Shown piece by piece: positions 36,836-46,250 of a stretch of DNA of 64,000 nucleotides; position 1 is the stretch's first letter; the number at the start of each line of letters is the position of its first letter. The notes under the pieces are model-generated. The model was not told where the DNA came from. It made no database searches and saw only the letters and a program-made list of their open reading frames with translations. This DNA comes from Lentibacillus amyloliquefaciens (GTDB lineage: Bacteria > Bacillota > Bacilli > Bacillales > Amphibacillaceae): NCBI RefSeq assembly GCF_001307805.1, contig NZ_CP013862.1, positions 3,794,285 through 3,858,284 on the forward strand, written 5' to 3'. The translations under genes were made by a program, and so were the position numbers.

Positions 36836-37414
36836 ATGAACCTAGAACAATTAAGACCGATACAAGCTGAGCTAGATAATCGAATTGTGGAAGAACACGG
36901 ATTGCAAAATGAATATCTGCTACCAAATAAAACGGTCGCTCTACTCACTGAGCTATACGAAACAGTAAACGAAGCGCGTTGGTTTAAATTTTGGAGTAAG
37001 AACCGCAAACCGAAAACTAAAATAGAGCATTTGTGTCCAGTGTGTAACGCCACGGGTCAAGATCCGGAATTAGATCCGTATGGATGCGAAGATTGTGAGG
37101 GAACTGGAAAATTAGGTGAGTCAATTCCTTTGCTGGAAGAATTCACGGACACTGTACATTTCGCGCTCTCTATTGCCAATGATCTGGAACTGCCAGCCTA
37201 TGAATATACTGAGCCGGAAAACAATGATTTAAATATACTGACTATCGGACTCACAAACATGATTACCAGGTTGCCAGTTGAAAAGAATATCGAGCAGGTA
37301 TTGAATTATCTGATTAAGTTAGGTTATCAGTTAGGATTCGATGAACAGCAAGTGATTGATGAGTATTACAGGAAGAATGAGATTAATCATCATAGGCAGG
37401 AGGTTGGTTATTGA
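36836..37414 (+). CDS. Zinc-ribbon phage protein
   Basis: 192 aa. A DnaJ-like pair CPVCNATG ... CEDCEGTG (residues about 65-90) forms a four-Cys zinc site. The N-terminal half (LELDNRIVEEHG-like, LLTELYETVNEARWFKFW) resembles dUTPase/MazG-like all-alpha phage proteins, so a nucleotide-pyrophosphohydrolase relation is possible. RBS AAAGGAG. Confidence 0.55.
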   Translation: MNLEQLRPIQAELDNRIVEEHGLQNEYLLPNKTVALLTELYETVNEARWFKFWSKNRKPKTKIEHLCPVCNATGQDPELDPYGCEDCEGTGKLGESIPLLEEFTDTVHFALSIANDLELPAYEYTEPENNDLNILTIGLTNMITRLPVEKNIEQVLNYLIKLGYQLGFDEQQVIDEYYRKNEINHHRQEVGY

Positions 37415-37584
37415 TGGATTTCATTGAAATTTCTACAGACGAAGCTATTGCGAAGATTTTTGATGGTAATTTAGACAATCTGTACTTTGAAACTTATGAC
37501 GGTAAAATTGTTTCATGCCAAACCAATAAAGTAATTTTCGGTAATTTGAGGGAGAGACGCTATTTTAAGAGGGTGATAACATGA
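37414..37584 (+). CDS. Small phage protein, unknown function
   Basis: 56 aa (MDFIEISTDEAIAKIFDGN). GCAGGAGGTTGGT RBS; overlaps the next gene by 4 bp. Confidence 0.5.
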   Translation: MDFIEISTDEAIAKIFDGNLDNLYFETYDGKIVSCQTNKVIFGNLRERRYFKRVIT

Positions 37585-37739
37585 CTGAATCCGAAAAACG
37601 CAAACAGTATTTAATCAATGAATTACGCAAAGTAGGCAGGTTCCCAAATGCTGAACGGTGGAATCTGGCAGACCTGGAATGGGTACACATCAAAGAGAAG
37701 AATAAAGCAGCAAGAAAAATAAATGAAGGCTGTTCTTAA
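37581..37739 (+). CDS. Small phage protein, unknown function
   Basis: 52 aa, basic and helical (MTESEKRKQYLINELRKVGR). AGAGGGTGATA RBS and ATGA coupling. Confidence 0.5.
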   Translation: MTESEKRKQYLINELRKVGRFPNAERWNLADLEWVHIKEKNKAARKINEGCS

Positions 37740-37802
37740 ATGGATTGCACACTACTCATTGCCGGGGTGTTAGTGCTATTAATTTTAGGGGTGATTGAGT
37801 GA
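37740..37802 (+). CDS. Tiny membrane peptide
   Basis: 20 aa, one hydrophobic helix (LLIAGVLVLLILGVIE), start overlapping the previous stop (TAAATG region) and end overlapping the next start (GTGA). The tight packing suggests real translation. Confidence 0.4.
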   Translation: MDCTLLIAGVLVLLILGVIE

Positions 37803-38047
37803 GAATTATTATAAAATCAATTGAAAGAGTGACCGAACCAATAGAATTGACAACCGCTGATGGTTTGACGGCAGAGGAAATTTTCAATGAACTAGACAGA
37901 TTTATAATTAATTATGAAATATATTTTGACGACTTAGAGAAAATCAGCGACAATCTGGAAGTCAAAGAAAAAGATTTGTCCTTTTCGCGAGCTAGACAAA
38001 TGATTAAGCATAATTTGATAATTGCGCTTGATGAGGTGATTGAGTGA
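37799..38047 (+). CDS. Small phage protein, unknown function
   Basis: 82 aa (RIIIKSIERVTEPIELTTAD). GTG start after AGGGGTGATT. Precedes and overlaps the late regulator. Confidence 0.55.
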   Translation: MRIIIKSIERVTEPIELTTADGLTAEEIFNELDRFIINYEIYFDDLEKISDNLEVKEKDLSFSRARQMIKHNLIIALDEVIE

Positions 38048-38472
38048 CAACAACAATCAAAATGACAAAGACGACATTCAAGAAATTAGAATCAGAATGG
38101 TACAATTATCATCATACACTTAAAGAGATTTCGAAATTACGTGAAGAGATCATGAATCCATACCAAGAAGAAGAAATGAATCATGAGGGCGGTCAATCGA
38201 ATTTACCGGGGCAACCCACTGAACGGATTGCAACACGATTAACGACTAGCAAGCAACTGAACTATCTCAATGAAATCGTGGACGCTGTTGAACGGGTGTA
38301 CAATGCCTTGCCAGATAATTATAAGAAAGTCGCGCGTTTGCGATACTGGAATAAAAACGGTAAGCTGAAATGGGAAGGGATCGCACTTGAAACAGGCATG
38401 AGTGAACGACAGGCCAGAAGATGGCGAAATGAGATTATACAAGCGACTGGGGAGGTTTTGGGATGGAGATAA
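38044..38472 (+). CDS. RinA-like late transcription regulator
   Basis: 142 aa. Central basic-helical part and a C-terminal sigma-region-4-like HTH (NYKKVARLRYWNKNGKLKWEGIALETGMSERQARRWRNEI) as in RinA/ArpU-type activators that switch on packaging and structural genes. Located just before the late operon (HNH-terminase), the expected place. GTG start overlaps upstream gene. Confidence 0.82.
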   Translation: MTTTIKMTKTTFKKLESEWYNYHHTLKEISKLREEIMNPYQEEEMNHEGGQSNLPGQPTERIATRLTTSKQLNYLNEIVDAVERVYNALPDNYKKVARLRYWNKNGKLKWEGIALETGMSERQARRWRNEIIQATGEVLGWR

Positions 38473-38654
38473 AAGGAATGGATATAATAATCAATGATGA
38501 TGGTGAAGTTGCAACATTATATGCTGCATTAATGCTTCTTGTTAAAGGAACTGAAGAAAACAAAAGACGGGGAAATTATTTAGATAGGGAAACAAAGGAA
38601 GCGTACGAAAAGGGTAAAGAAATGCTGTCTAAGCTAGAAGATGATTTATTTTAA
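38463..38654 (+). CDS. Small phage protein, unknown function
   Basis: 63 aa (VATLYAALMLLVKGTEENKRRG), acidic C-terminus. GGAGG RBS inside the regulator gene, overlapping it by 10 bp. Confidence 0.5.
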   Translation: MEIKGMDIIINDDGEVATLYAALMLLVKGTEENKRRGNYLDRETKEAYEKGKEMLSKLEDDLF

Positions 38655-38755
38655 ATGTCCGACTGATGTCCGTTTTGAACCCTGTCAACCGTGTTATATT
38701 GGTACCATGGAACAAATATCCATAGAACCGCTCAGGATATTTAGTATATATTGTA

Positions 38756-38790
38756 AAGGCATCTGCCATTAGGTGGGTGTCTTTTATTTT
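38756..38790 (+). terminator. Hairpin terminator at start of late region
   Basis: AAGGCATCTGCC / GGTGGGTGTCTT stem closed largely by G-U pairs, then TTTATTTT. Such hairpins sit between the RinA-type regulator and the late operon in many Firmicutes phages. Confidence 0.6.
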
Positions 38791-38834
38791 GGTGCAGGGT
38801 TTAAGGGAACATTCGATATGGTGGGGTGTCGAGT

Positions 38835-38987
38835 ATGGATATGCATGTAAACATATCATGGCAAGTTATATCAGACATATACGGCATTATGACGGTGGCA
38901 TTTTATTTTGATGATGAACTATTTACCGTTGCCGCTGGTGATGCTGAGTATATGACAGAGCGATTGAAAGAGATAAATGAAAGGTAA
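38835..38987 (+). CDS. Small phage protein, unknown function
   Basis: 50 aa (VNISWQVISDIYGIMTVAFYF). GTGGGGTGT RBS. Immediately before the HNH gene. Confidence 0.5.
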   Translation: MDMHVNISWQVISDIYGIMTVAFYFDDELFTVAAGDAEYMTERLKEINER

Positions 38988-38992
38988 CGATT

Positions 38993-39313
38993 ATGTATAA
39001 ACAAGTCAATCCATTCTACTTACAAAAGAAATGGAAGCACAAACGTAATGTGATATTAAGGCGCGACAACTACGAGTGCCGAGAGTGTAAACGATATGGA
39101 CGGGTAATGCAAGCAACAACAGTTCATCATATATATCCACTGGAAGAATATCCAGAGTACAGACTAAGGACACACAACTTGATAAGTCTTTGTGGTAATT
39201 GTCATAACATGATGCATGACCGGACAACGAACGACATTACACCTAAAGGCGAACAATGGCAAGCAAGGGTGAGAAAAATTGTCGGAGGAGTAAAAGTAAA
39301 AGCCGAACGATGA
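38993..39313 (+). CDS. HNH endonuclease of the packaging module
   Basis: 106 aa. CRECKRYGRVMQATTVHHIYPLEE ... LISLCGNCHNMMHD is a zinc-bound HNH motif (two Cys pairs, HH, N, H). HNH proteins encoded next to terminase in cos phages are needed for specific DNA cleavage by TerL (established for HK97). Confidence 0.92.
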   Translation: MYKQVNPFYLQKKWKHKRNVILRRDNYECRECKRYGRVMQATTVHHIYPLEEYPEYRLRTHNLISLCGNCHNMMHDRTTNDITPKGEQWQARVRKIVGGVKVKAER

Positions 39314-39419
39314 ACAGCCCCCGCCTTTTAAAAATTCGAATTTAAATTATGCGGAAACCGGAGGATGGAAATTTCTCCAATAGTGCGGGCTTCACAAAAA
39401 CTTTTTTGGAGGTGATGGC
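39314..39419 (+). other. Putative cos site region
   Basis: 106-bp non-coding gap between HNH and the small terminase. Contains CCCCCGCC, the A+T-rich ATTCGAAT palindrome area and GCGGAAACCGGAGGATGG. HNH-cos-terS order is typical of cos phages. The cut point cannot be fixed by eye. Confidence 0.5.
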
Positions 39420-39776
39420 ATGGCTAAAAAGAAGATACCGACAGTTGATACAATCAAAAAACGAACAATTGAAGATATGGAATCATTAGGCGTTTACAAG
39501 AAAGAATATCGTGATTTAATCGATATTTACGCTGATACTTACTACTCTTATTTAACCGCACAAAAAGAGTTTGAAGAAGGTGGCAGACAGTTTGAAACTA
39601 TGACCGCGGCCGGAAACCCTAAAAAATCTGGTATTGTTGATAGTATTGAAAAATTAAGGAAAGACATAATTGCATACTCTGACCGGCTTTGTCTATCTCC
39701 GAAAAGTTTAGAAACCGTGACCGCAGAAAAACAAAATAAATCCACGCTCGCCAGTGTGTTGAGTAAACTAGAATGA
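39420..39776 (+). CDS. terS: Terminase small subunit, P27 family
   Basis: 118 aa. N-terminal Lys-rich helix, [24 protein letters not shown] and the C-terminal [11 protein letters not shown] block typical of P27-family small subunits, which recognise the cos site. GGAGGTGAT RBS; ATGA overlap with terL. Confidence 0.9.
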   Translation: MAKKKIPTVDTIKKRTIEDMESLGVYKKEYRDLIDIYADTYYSYLTAQKEFEEGGRQFETMTAAGNPKKSGIVDSIEKLRKDIIAYSDRLCLSPKSLETVTAEKQNKSTLASVLSKLE

Positions 39777-41506
39777 TAGAACACAAAAATTTTAAGTCGG
39801 TAAAAGAGTATGCAGAAAATATTGTTAGCGGTAAAAAGCTAGCTGGCAAAGAAATCATACAAGCTGGTGAACGATTTTTAAAAGACCTGGATAACGATAA
39901 TTATGATTTCAATCCGAAAGATGCTGAATTTGTTATACAAATAATCGAAAAAACGTTTGTTCATGACCAGGGAGAAAAATTAGACGGTTCACCGATACGC
40001 GGTGAGCCCTTTTTATTGAAACCGTGGCAGAAATTTATTGTCTATAATTTACTTGGCTTTTTCAGAAAGGGAACAAAGATAAGACGCTTTAAAGAAGCAT
40101 TTATTTATATTCCACGAAAGAACGGAAAAACAAGATTCGTTGCCGCTCTATCGTGGGCTATGGCTTTATTAGAAAGAAAGTCAGGTTCAAAGATATATAT
40201 TGTGGGTGCTGCATTAAGGCAAGCGAGACAGTCCTTTGAATTCATCAAATTTAATGTAGACCGAATGGGAGAGTCCGAAAATTTTCGTATACTAAACAAT
40301 AACCAAGAGTCCAGCATCAGCGGTGATGTGGGGGATGGTTCTTTGCACATCGAAGCACTCGCTGCTAATCCGGACAAACAGGATTCATTAAACAGTAACA
40401 TTCAAATATTGGATGAGTTACATGCTTATCGTAATGCTAGGCAATATAATGTTATCAAAGAGGCTGGAAAAGCCTATACAAATAAATTGGCAATTGGCAT
40501 CACGACAGCCGGTGACGACATGACTAGTTTTTGTTATCAACGATTACAGTATTGTCAAAAGATAGTGGAAGGAGCAGTATCCGATGAATCCTATTTTGTG
40601 TTCATTGCAAAAGCGGATGAGGACGAAAATGGTGATGTCGATTACACAAACCCGGAGCAACATGAAAAAGCAAACCCTAACTACGGTGTGACCATTCGGA
40701 CAGAGGATATCATAGACGATGCTTTACAGGCGCAGAATGACCCGCAGCAGCGCAAGGATTTTTTGGCTTATTCCATGAACATATATACATCTGCAATGCG
40801 GGCTTATTTTAATATTGATGAATTTAAAATCTCAGATAGTCAATATGATTGGACAATCGACGATTTAGCAAAAATGCCTATTACGTGGTATGGGGGGGCT
40901 GACTTATCCAAACTACATGATTTAACAGCAGCTGGACTATACGGTAAGTATACTGATAAAAACGGAAAAGAAATTGATATTACAATCAGTCATGCTTTCT
41001 TCCCTATTGTAAGAGCAACACAAAAAGCCGATGAAGATAACATACCATTGTTTGGATGGAAAGATGACGGCGTGTTGACAATGAGTAATACACCCACAGT
41101 GAGTTATGATGATATTGTGCATTGGTTCATTGCCATGAGACAAATGGGGTTCAAAATTAAAAAAGTTGGTTTCGATAAAAAATTTGGTCGAGAATTTTTC
41201 TTGAAGATGAAAAAGGCCGGATTCCGAATTGTGGATCAACCACAGTATTTTTATAGAAAATCAGAAGGATTCAGACGTATTGAGGTTAAAGCAAAAGAGC
41301 AAGAGTTTTATTATTTAGGCAATCAAGCATTTGAATACTGTGTTCAAAACGTTCGAGCAATCGAAAAAACAGACGATATGATTCAATACGAAAAGGTTAT
41401 GGATGACCAACGTATTGATTTATTCGATGCATCGGTTTTTGCGTGTTGTCAAATGTTAGAAGATATGGCAACTACAACATCAGTTAGCAAATGGCTGAAT
41501 AGTTAA
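39773..41506 (+). CDS. terL: Terminase large subunit
   Basis: 577 aa ATPase-nuclease motor. Walker A IPRKNGKT (residues about 113-121), Walker B ILDELHA, and the RNase H-like nuclease start [14 protein letters not shown] in the C-terminal half. Belongs to the phage terminase-like group found with P27 small subunits. Packages DNA into proheads. Confidence 0.95.
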   Translation: MIEHKNFKSVKEYAENIVSGKKLAGKEIIQAGERFLKDLDNDNYDFNPKDAEFVIQIIEKTFVHDQGEKLDGSPIRGEPFLLKPWQKFIVYNLLGFFRKGTKIRRFKEAFIYIPRKNGKTRFVAALSWAMALLERKSGSKIYIVGAALRQARQSFEFIKFNVDRMGESENFRILNNNQESSISGDVGDGSLHIEALAANPDKQDSLNSNIQILDELHAYRNARQYNVIKEAGKAYTNKLAIGITTAGDDMTSFCYQRLQYCQKIVEGAVSDESYFVFIAKADEDENGDVDYTNPEQHEKANPNYGVTIRTEDIIDDALQAQNDPQQRKDFLAYSMNIYTSAMRAYFNIDEFKISDSQYDWTIDDLAKMPITWYGGADLSKLHDLTAAGLYGKYTDKNGKEIDITISHAFFPIVRATQKADEDNIPLFGWKDDGVLTMSNTPTVSYDDIVHWFIAMRQMGFKIKKVGFDKKFGREFFLKMKKAGFRIVDQPQYFYRKSEGFRRIEVKAKEQEFYYLGNQAFEYCVQNVRAIEKTDDMIQYEKVMDDQRIDLFDASVFACCQMLEDMATTTSVSKWLNS

Positions 41507-41523
41507 GGGGGGGAGGTGATTAA

Positions 41524-42699
41524 ATGAAATGGTTTGATAGGTGGAGAAAGAAAAAACGGTCACTCAATGAAGCTGAAATAGCCTTATCCAGCGCCGGTTA
41601 TTTTGACGACGCCGTGGGCTACACAAAATTATCAGATAACCCGGATGTGAGAATAGCGGTTGATAAAGTGGCAGATTTAGTTTCCAATATGACGATCCAT
41701 CTTATGGAAAACACAGATGAAGGTGATAAGCGCGTCAAAAATGAGTTGTCACGGAAATTAGACATCAACCCTTACCGGTATATGACCCGTAAAAATTGGC
41801 TGTATAAAATCGTTTCAGATTTATTGTTATATGGTGATGGTAATTCGGTTGTTCATATCGGCATGGATGGTGACTTTATTGGAGAATTAACACCATTTCA
41901 AATGCAAGCGGTTGGATATAGAAGTAGCAGAAATGGTTATCAAATTGAGTATAACAATAAAAAATACGATCCGGATGAGGTTATACATTTCGTGATTAAT
42001 CCTGATCCGTTATATCCATTTAAAGGTACTGGTTATCGGGCTACATTAAGAGATGTTGCCAAGAACTTGGAACAGGCCACAAAAACAAAAAACAGTTTCA
42101 TGAGTGGTAAATACATGCCGAATGTGATTGTCAAGGTTGACGCAATGAACGAGGAATTAGCTTCACCGGAAGGCAGGGAATCTGTAAAAGATAAATATTT
42201 AAGTTCAACAAACGCGGGAGAACCGTGGATAATCCCTGCTGAATTGTTGGAAGTGCAGCAAGTCAAGCCGTTGTCTCTCAATGATATTGCCATTCATGAG
42301 GGCGTCGAACTGGATAAGAAAACAATTGCTGGACTCTTAGGAGTACCGGCTTTCTTTTTGGGTGTAGGTGAGTTTGATAAAGCGGAATACAATAATTTTG
42401 TCAATACGCGGATTTTTTCAATTGGACAAGTTATTTCGCAGACATTGACAAGGGATTTGTTGTTTAGTCCAGATTTGTACTTCAAACTAAACCCGCGCAG
42501 CTTATATTCATACGATTTGCAAGAAATGGTCGGCGCTGGGGTTCAGATGATTGACCGTAACGCTATGCGTAGGAATGAGTTACGAAACTGGATAGGATTG
42601 GGACCTGATGAGGATATGCACGAATTGATAGTGTTGGAAAACTATGTACCTGCTGACCAATTAGGGGATCAGCAAAAATTACAAGGTGGTGATGAATAA
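41524..42699 (+). CDS. Portal protein, HK97 family
   Basis: 391 aa. DNPDVRIAVDKVADLVSNM, LYGDGNSVVHI and LGVPAFFLGVG are HK97-type portal features. Forms the dodecameric DNA-entry channel. RBS GGGAGGTGAT. Last base shared with the next gene. Confidence 0.93.
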   Translation: MKWFDRWRKKKRSLNEAEIALSSAGYFDDAVGYTKLSDNPDVRIAVDKVADLVSNMTIHLMENTDEGDKRVKNELSRKLDINPYRYMTRKNWLYKIVSDLLLYGDGNSVVHIGMDGDFIGELTPFQMQAVGYRSSRNGYQIEYNNKKYDPDEVIHFVINPDPLYPFKGTGYRATLRDVAKNLEQATKTKNSFMSGKYMPNVIVKVDAMNEELASPEGRESVKDKYLSSTNAGEPWIIPAELLEVQQVKPLSLNDIAIHEGVELDKKTIAGLLGVPAFFLGVGEFDKAEYNNFVNTRIFSIGQVISQTLTRDLLFSPDLYFKLNPRSLYSYDLQEMVGAGVQMIDRNAMRRNELRNWIGLGPDEDMHELIVLENYVPADQLGDQQKLQGGDE

Positions 42700-43067
42700 T
42701 GGCAGATATTAATAGTTATGCACCGCAATCAGGAAGGATTATAGGCGAGGACGGAAATATTTATAACATGGTCGATCTATTACAAAACTCTGGCGGAGGC
42801 GGTGGAGATATGCTGAAAGAAACGTATGATACTAACGACGACGGTAAGGTTGACGTTGCAGAGAGTGCTGATAGTGTTGCTTGGGCTAATGTGAGTGGCA
42901 AGCCGTCAACGTATCCGCCAGAATCACACAATCATGATGGTACTTATGCGTCAGCGTCTCATTCCCACGCATCAGGTGTAGCAGCAATCGCAGACCCAAC
43001 AACAGCAACGGCCGAGGATGTGGCAAATAAAATCAATGAACTACTGACAGCACTGCAAGGGGGGTGA
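42699..43067 (+). CDS. Head-fibre-like decoration protein
   Basis: 122 aa. SYAPQSGRIIGEDGNIYNMVDLL opening, Gly run, then VAESADSVAWANVSGKPSTYPP with HNHDG / SHSHAS, a pattern of phage fibre proteins. Possibly a capsid fibre (head-fibre family). Its place between portal and protease is unusual. Family assignment is tentative. Confidence 0.5.
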   Translation: MADINSYAPQSGRIIGEDGNIYNMVDLLQNSGGGGGDMLKETYDTNDDGKVDVAESADSVAWANVSGKPSTYPPESHNHDGTYASASHSHASGVAAIADPTTATAEDVANKINELLTALQGG

Positions 43068-43642
43068 TGACAATACAGACTAGAGAGGTTTATTTTAATT
43101 CCAATTTGCAAACTAGGGAAACCGACGATAACGAAAAAGTAATTGAGGGTTATTTCATTCGGTTTAATGAGGAAACGGAATTAGCGCCGGGTATGTTTGA
43201 AGAAATTAATCCTACCGCGGTAAGCCGGAGTCTGACAAACAATGATATTTATGCTTTATTTAATCATGATTCAAAGTCACCGCTTGGCAGAACCGGCAAC
43301 GGTACTTTGGAATTACGAGCAGACAATGAAGGCTTGTGGGGTAAATTGAGGTTGAATGAAAACGATCCGGAAGCAATGAGCGTTTATGCCAAAATATCGC
43401 GAAATGATATATCCGGTTGTTCATTCGGTTTCATACCGCTTGACGAGGATATACAGCACCGTGATGACGGTACAGTCAAATTCATTGTAAAGGATGCAGA
43501 CATCAAGGAAGTATCGGCGGTAACCTTTCCTGCCTATCCCACAACTTCTGTACAAGCAAGGGAAAAAGATTTGGAACAACACAAAAAGCGTTTGTTTGAA
43601 CAACGCAAAAAACAATTAAAGGAGCGATTAGAGCATGAGTAA
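43067..43642 (+). CDS. Prohead protease, HK97 family
   Basis: 191 aa. GYFIRFNEETELAPGMFEEI, ALFNHDSKSPLGR (catalytic His) and DIKEVSAVTFPAYPTTSV (Ser in EVSAV) are the U35-type protease core. Cleaves the capsid delta domain. A C-terminal coiled tail (EQHKKRLFEQRKKQLKERL) probably binds scaffold. ATG 43067 or GTG 43064. Overlaps the capsid gene. Confidence 0.93.
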   Translation: MTIQTREVYFNSNLQTRETDDNEKVIEGYFIRFNEETELAPGMFEEINPTAVSRSLTNNDIYALFNHDSKSPLGRTGNGTLELRADNEGLWGKLRLNENDPEAMSVYAKISRNDISGCSFGFIPLDEDIQHRDDGTVKFIVKDADIKEVSAVTFPAYPTTSVQAREKDLEQHKKRLFEQRKKQLKERLEHE

Positions 43643-44813
43643 CCCAGTAATTCTAGGTGCAAAACTTAACATGCGCCGCGAATCACTCAGAACAATTGAT
43701 GAGACAATTCAGCAGCTAAAAGAAAAGCGCGATGAACTCTATGAATCTGTGGAATCAGCCGAAACTGACGAGGATTTACAAGCCATTGAAGGTGAAGCTG
43801 ATGACAACGACAAAGAAATCGAAACACAGGAATCCGAAAAACAAAAGCTAGAAGATGAAATCGCAGAATTGGAAAATAAAATCGAGGAATTGAATCAAAA
43901 AAGCCCAGATAAACAAGAAAGAAAGGATGAACGGCATATGTCAAACGAGAAATTAGAAGTAAGGGAAGCAATCAATCATTATGTCAAGACTAAAGGACAA
44001 ACACGCGATGGCTTTACATCAGTAGAAGGCGGGGCGTTGATTCCAGAAGAATTACTCAGCCCACAGAAAGCACCAGAGGACGTTGTAGACCTTAGTAATT
44101 TGGTTCGGCGCGTACCTGTTAACAGCGGTTCGGGAAAATATCCAGTTATCAAAAAGTCTGGAAGCAAGATGAACTCTGTCACAGAATTAGCAAACAATCC
44201 GGAACTAGCAAAGCCAAATATTTCTGAGGTACCTTATGACGTGGAAACTTACCGCGGTTACATCCCTGTATCACAGGAAGTCATTGACGATGCTGATTAT
44301 GATGTAACACAGTTGATTGCTGACGAAATATCAGATCAGGAATTAAACACTAAAAACGCCGCAATCGCCACTGTACTAAAGGCTGCCACGGCAAAAGCAG
44401 TAACCGGCATTGATGGACTTAAATCAGTGTTCAACAAAGACATCAAAAAGGTTTATAACGCAAAAGCGATCATTTCGTCTTCTCTCTATAATTCTCTTGA
44501 CACGGAGAAAGACGCAAACGGACGTTATTTGCTCCAGGATGATATTACGGTAGCATCCGGCAAACGTTTATTCGGCAAAGAAGTAGTTGTTTTGGATGAT
44601 GACATGATCGGCGGAGCAGACGGCGACATGGTCGGTTTTATTGGTGACCCTAAAGCAGCAGTAGCATTGTTTGACCGCAAACGCGCGTCTGTTAAATGGG
44701 TAGACAATGATGTATATGGTCAATTGCTCGCAGGTTTTGTGCGTTTCGATGTGGAAGAAACCGATTCAGAAGCCGGTTTTTATGTGACATATACAGAAGC
44801 AACATCAGCATAA
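43635..44813 (+). CDS. Major capsid protein, HK97 fold
   Basis: 392 aa. N-terminal coiled-coil delta/scaffold domain (about 1-105, QLKEKRDELYESVESAETDEDLQAI...) followed by the mature HK97 fold (EVPYDVETYRGYIPVSQEVIDDADYD, DLLQ/GKEVVVLDDDM, KRASVKW). Protease cleavage expected around residue 105-130. RBS AAAGGAGCG. Confidence 0.95.
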   Translation: MSNPVILGAKLNMRRESLRTIDETIQQLKEKRDELYESVESAETDEDLQAIEGEADDNDKEIETQESEKQKLEDEIAELENKIEELNQKSPDKQERKDERHMSNEKLEVREAINHYVKTKGQTRDGFTSVEGGALIPEELLSPQKAPEDVVDLSNLVRRVPVNSGSGKYPVIKKSGSKMNSVTELANNPELAKPNISEVPYDVETYRGYIPVSQEVIDDADYDVTQLIADEISDQELNTKNAAIATVLKAATAKAVTGIDGLKSVFNKDIKKVYNAKAIISSSLYNSLDTEKDANGRYLLQDDITVASGKRLFGKEVVVLDDDMIGGADGDMVGFIGDPKAAVALFDRKRASVKWVDNDVYGQLLAGFVRFDVEETDSEAGFYVTYTEATSA

Positions 44814-44826
44814 TAGGAGGGGTTGA

Positions 44827-45006
44827 ATGGGCAATAAAGTTTTGAAACCATTCCAGGATAAAACGAACTTTTATAAGCTGTATGAAAAGGGCGACACCTA
44901 CAAGCACAATGATGCTGATAGGGTCGCTTCTTTAGTACAAAAAGGATTTTTGCAAGAAACCAAGAACCCACCTAAGAAAAATAAGAAAGTTGATAAAGAT
45001 GAATAA
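44827..45006 (+). CDS. Small head protein, unknown function
   Basis: 59 aa (VLKPFQDKTNFYKLYEKGDTY) with a Lys-rich tail. GGAGGGG RBS. Sits between capsid and connector; similar small ORFs occur at this place in many siphophages. Confidence 0.65.
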   Translation: MGNKVLKPFQDKTNFYKLYEKGDTYKHNDADRVASLVQKGFLQETKNPPKKNKKVDKDE

Positions 45007-45292
45007 CGAAATAGTTTCAAATGCGATGGAAATGGTCAAGGCTAGAATAGGCATAAGCACAAGTGTCCGCGATATGTATTTACAAGAGATTATACGGAGC
45101 GTAGTTACTCAATTGGAACAGGAACAAGGGTTGTCATTAAAAAGTGGCAACTCTTATCATTTGATGTTCATTGTCGATTTTTCAGTTTGGCGCTATCAAA
45201 ACGTAGATGAATCAGGGGCGATCCCTAGACACTTGCAATTTCGAATGCACAATCTGGTAATCACGGGCGGTGGAAATGATGTACAATCATGA
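44999..45292 (+). CDS. Head-tail connector protein (gp6-like)
   Basis: 97 aa. NAMEMVKARIGISTSVRDMYLQEIIRSVVTQLEQEQG is the helical head-tail connector pattern (SPP1 gp15 / HK97 gp6). Ring protein below the portal. ATG 44999 overlaps the previous stop; TTG 44990 also open. Confidence 0.82.
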   Translation: MNNEIVSNAMEMVKARIGISTSVRDMYLQEIIRSVVTQLEQEQGLSLKSGNSYHLMFIVDFSVWRYQNVDESGAIPRHLQFRMHNLVITGGGNDVQS

Positions 45293-45581
45293 GCTTATTC
45301 TGATTCGTACAGAAACTGAATATGACGACATCGGCAACCCTATCAAAGTTGAAGAAAAAAACCCTGTATTATGCCAAGTCAATTCGATCGGTTCAAATGA
45401 ATTTTACGATGCTGCTGCCCAAGGATTGAAACCGGAGATAGAATTTGTTGTACACGGCTATGAATATTTCGGTGAACAAGTTGTAGAATTCGAGGGCGTT
45501 CGGTATTCGGTTATCCGAGTATACCGTGAAAGTTTCGAAGAAATTGAATTGACATGTGAAAGGGATATTGCTAATGGATGA
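45276..45581 (+). CDS. Head closure / head-tail adaptor (SPP1 gp16-like)
   Basis: About 101 aa. HELILIRTETEYDDIGNPIKVEEKNPVLCQVNSI and the beta-barrel end match the head-tail joining family. Gates DNA in the filled head. Overlaps the connector gene. Confidence 0.8.
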   Translation: MMYNHELILIRTETEYDDIGNPIKVEEKNPVLCQVNSIGSNEFYDAAAQGLKPEIEFVVHGYEYFGEQVVEFEGVRYSVIRVYRESFEEIELTCERDIANG

Positions 45582-45939
45582 TTTCGCAAAAGAAATTGCA
45601 CAAACGTTGTCTGATTATACCGATGAAGTGACAGAAGGACTGCAGGAAGCACAGAAGGATGTTGCCAGGCAAAGCCGAAAGCGTCTGAAATCTGACAGTC
45701 CAGTTGGCGACTATGCAGGCGGCGGTGATTACGCCAAAGGGTGGCGCGCTAAAAAGATTAGGAACGGCGGTTATGTTGTTCACAACAAGACAGATTACCA
45801 ACTTACACATTTACTTGAATACGGACATGCAAAACGCGGTGGTAGCGGGCGCGTAAGAGCATATCCTCATATACGAAAAGTGGAGCAACAAGCTATTGAC
45901 GAATACCAACGCCGCGCAGAAAAGGTGATCCGTGGATGA
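45574..45939 (+). CDS. HK97 gp10-like tail completion protein
   Basis: 121 aa. SRKRLKSDSPVGDYAGGGDYAKGW and LLEYGHAKRGGSGRVRAYPHIR are the HK97 gp10 signature. ATG 45574 behind GAAAGGGA. Involved in joining tail to head. Confidence 0.85.
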   Translation: MDDFAKEIAQTLSDYTDEVTEGLQEAQKDVARQSRKRLKSDSPVGDYAGGGDYAKGWRAKKIRNGGYVVHNKTDYQLTHLLEYGHAKRGGSGRVRAYPHIRKVEQQAIDEYQRRAEKVIRG

Positions 45940-46250
45940 CCCTAAAAGAGTTAGTATCAATTTTAAGGCAATCGGGCTATCCGGTTGCCTATTCTCATTT
46001 TGATAACCCGCAGGAGTTTCCATATATAACGTATCTGACTGCTTTATCGAATAACTTCCACGCTGATGATTCGGTTTACCAGAAAGTTGATACGGTGCAG
46101 ATTGAGTTATACACGGACAAAAAGGATTTACAAGCAGAAAACACAGTCGAACAATTATTGAATGAAAATAATCTGTCTTATGAAGTGACAGAAAACTATA
46201 TTGACACTGAAAGAATGTTCCAAAGAATTTACGAAACAGGAGTGATATGA
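45936..46250 (+). CDS. Tail terminator/completion-like protein
   Basis: 104 aa. FPYITYLTALSNNFHADDSVYQKVDTVQIELYTD pattern and gene position before the major tail protein fit tail terminator proteins. Assignment by context more than by motif. ATGA overlap upstream. Confidence 0.65.
   Translation: MTLKELVSILRQSGYPVAYSHFDNPQEFPYITYLTALSNNFHADDSVYQKVDTVQIELYTDKKDLQAENTVEQLLNENNLSYEVTENYIDTERMFQRIYETGVI

Noticed and set aside
42699..42840. Collagen-like repeat in the head gene
   Set aside because: Only a short Gly run, no Gly-X-Y triplets.
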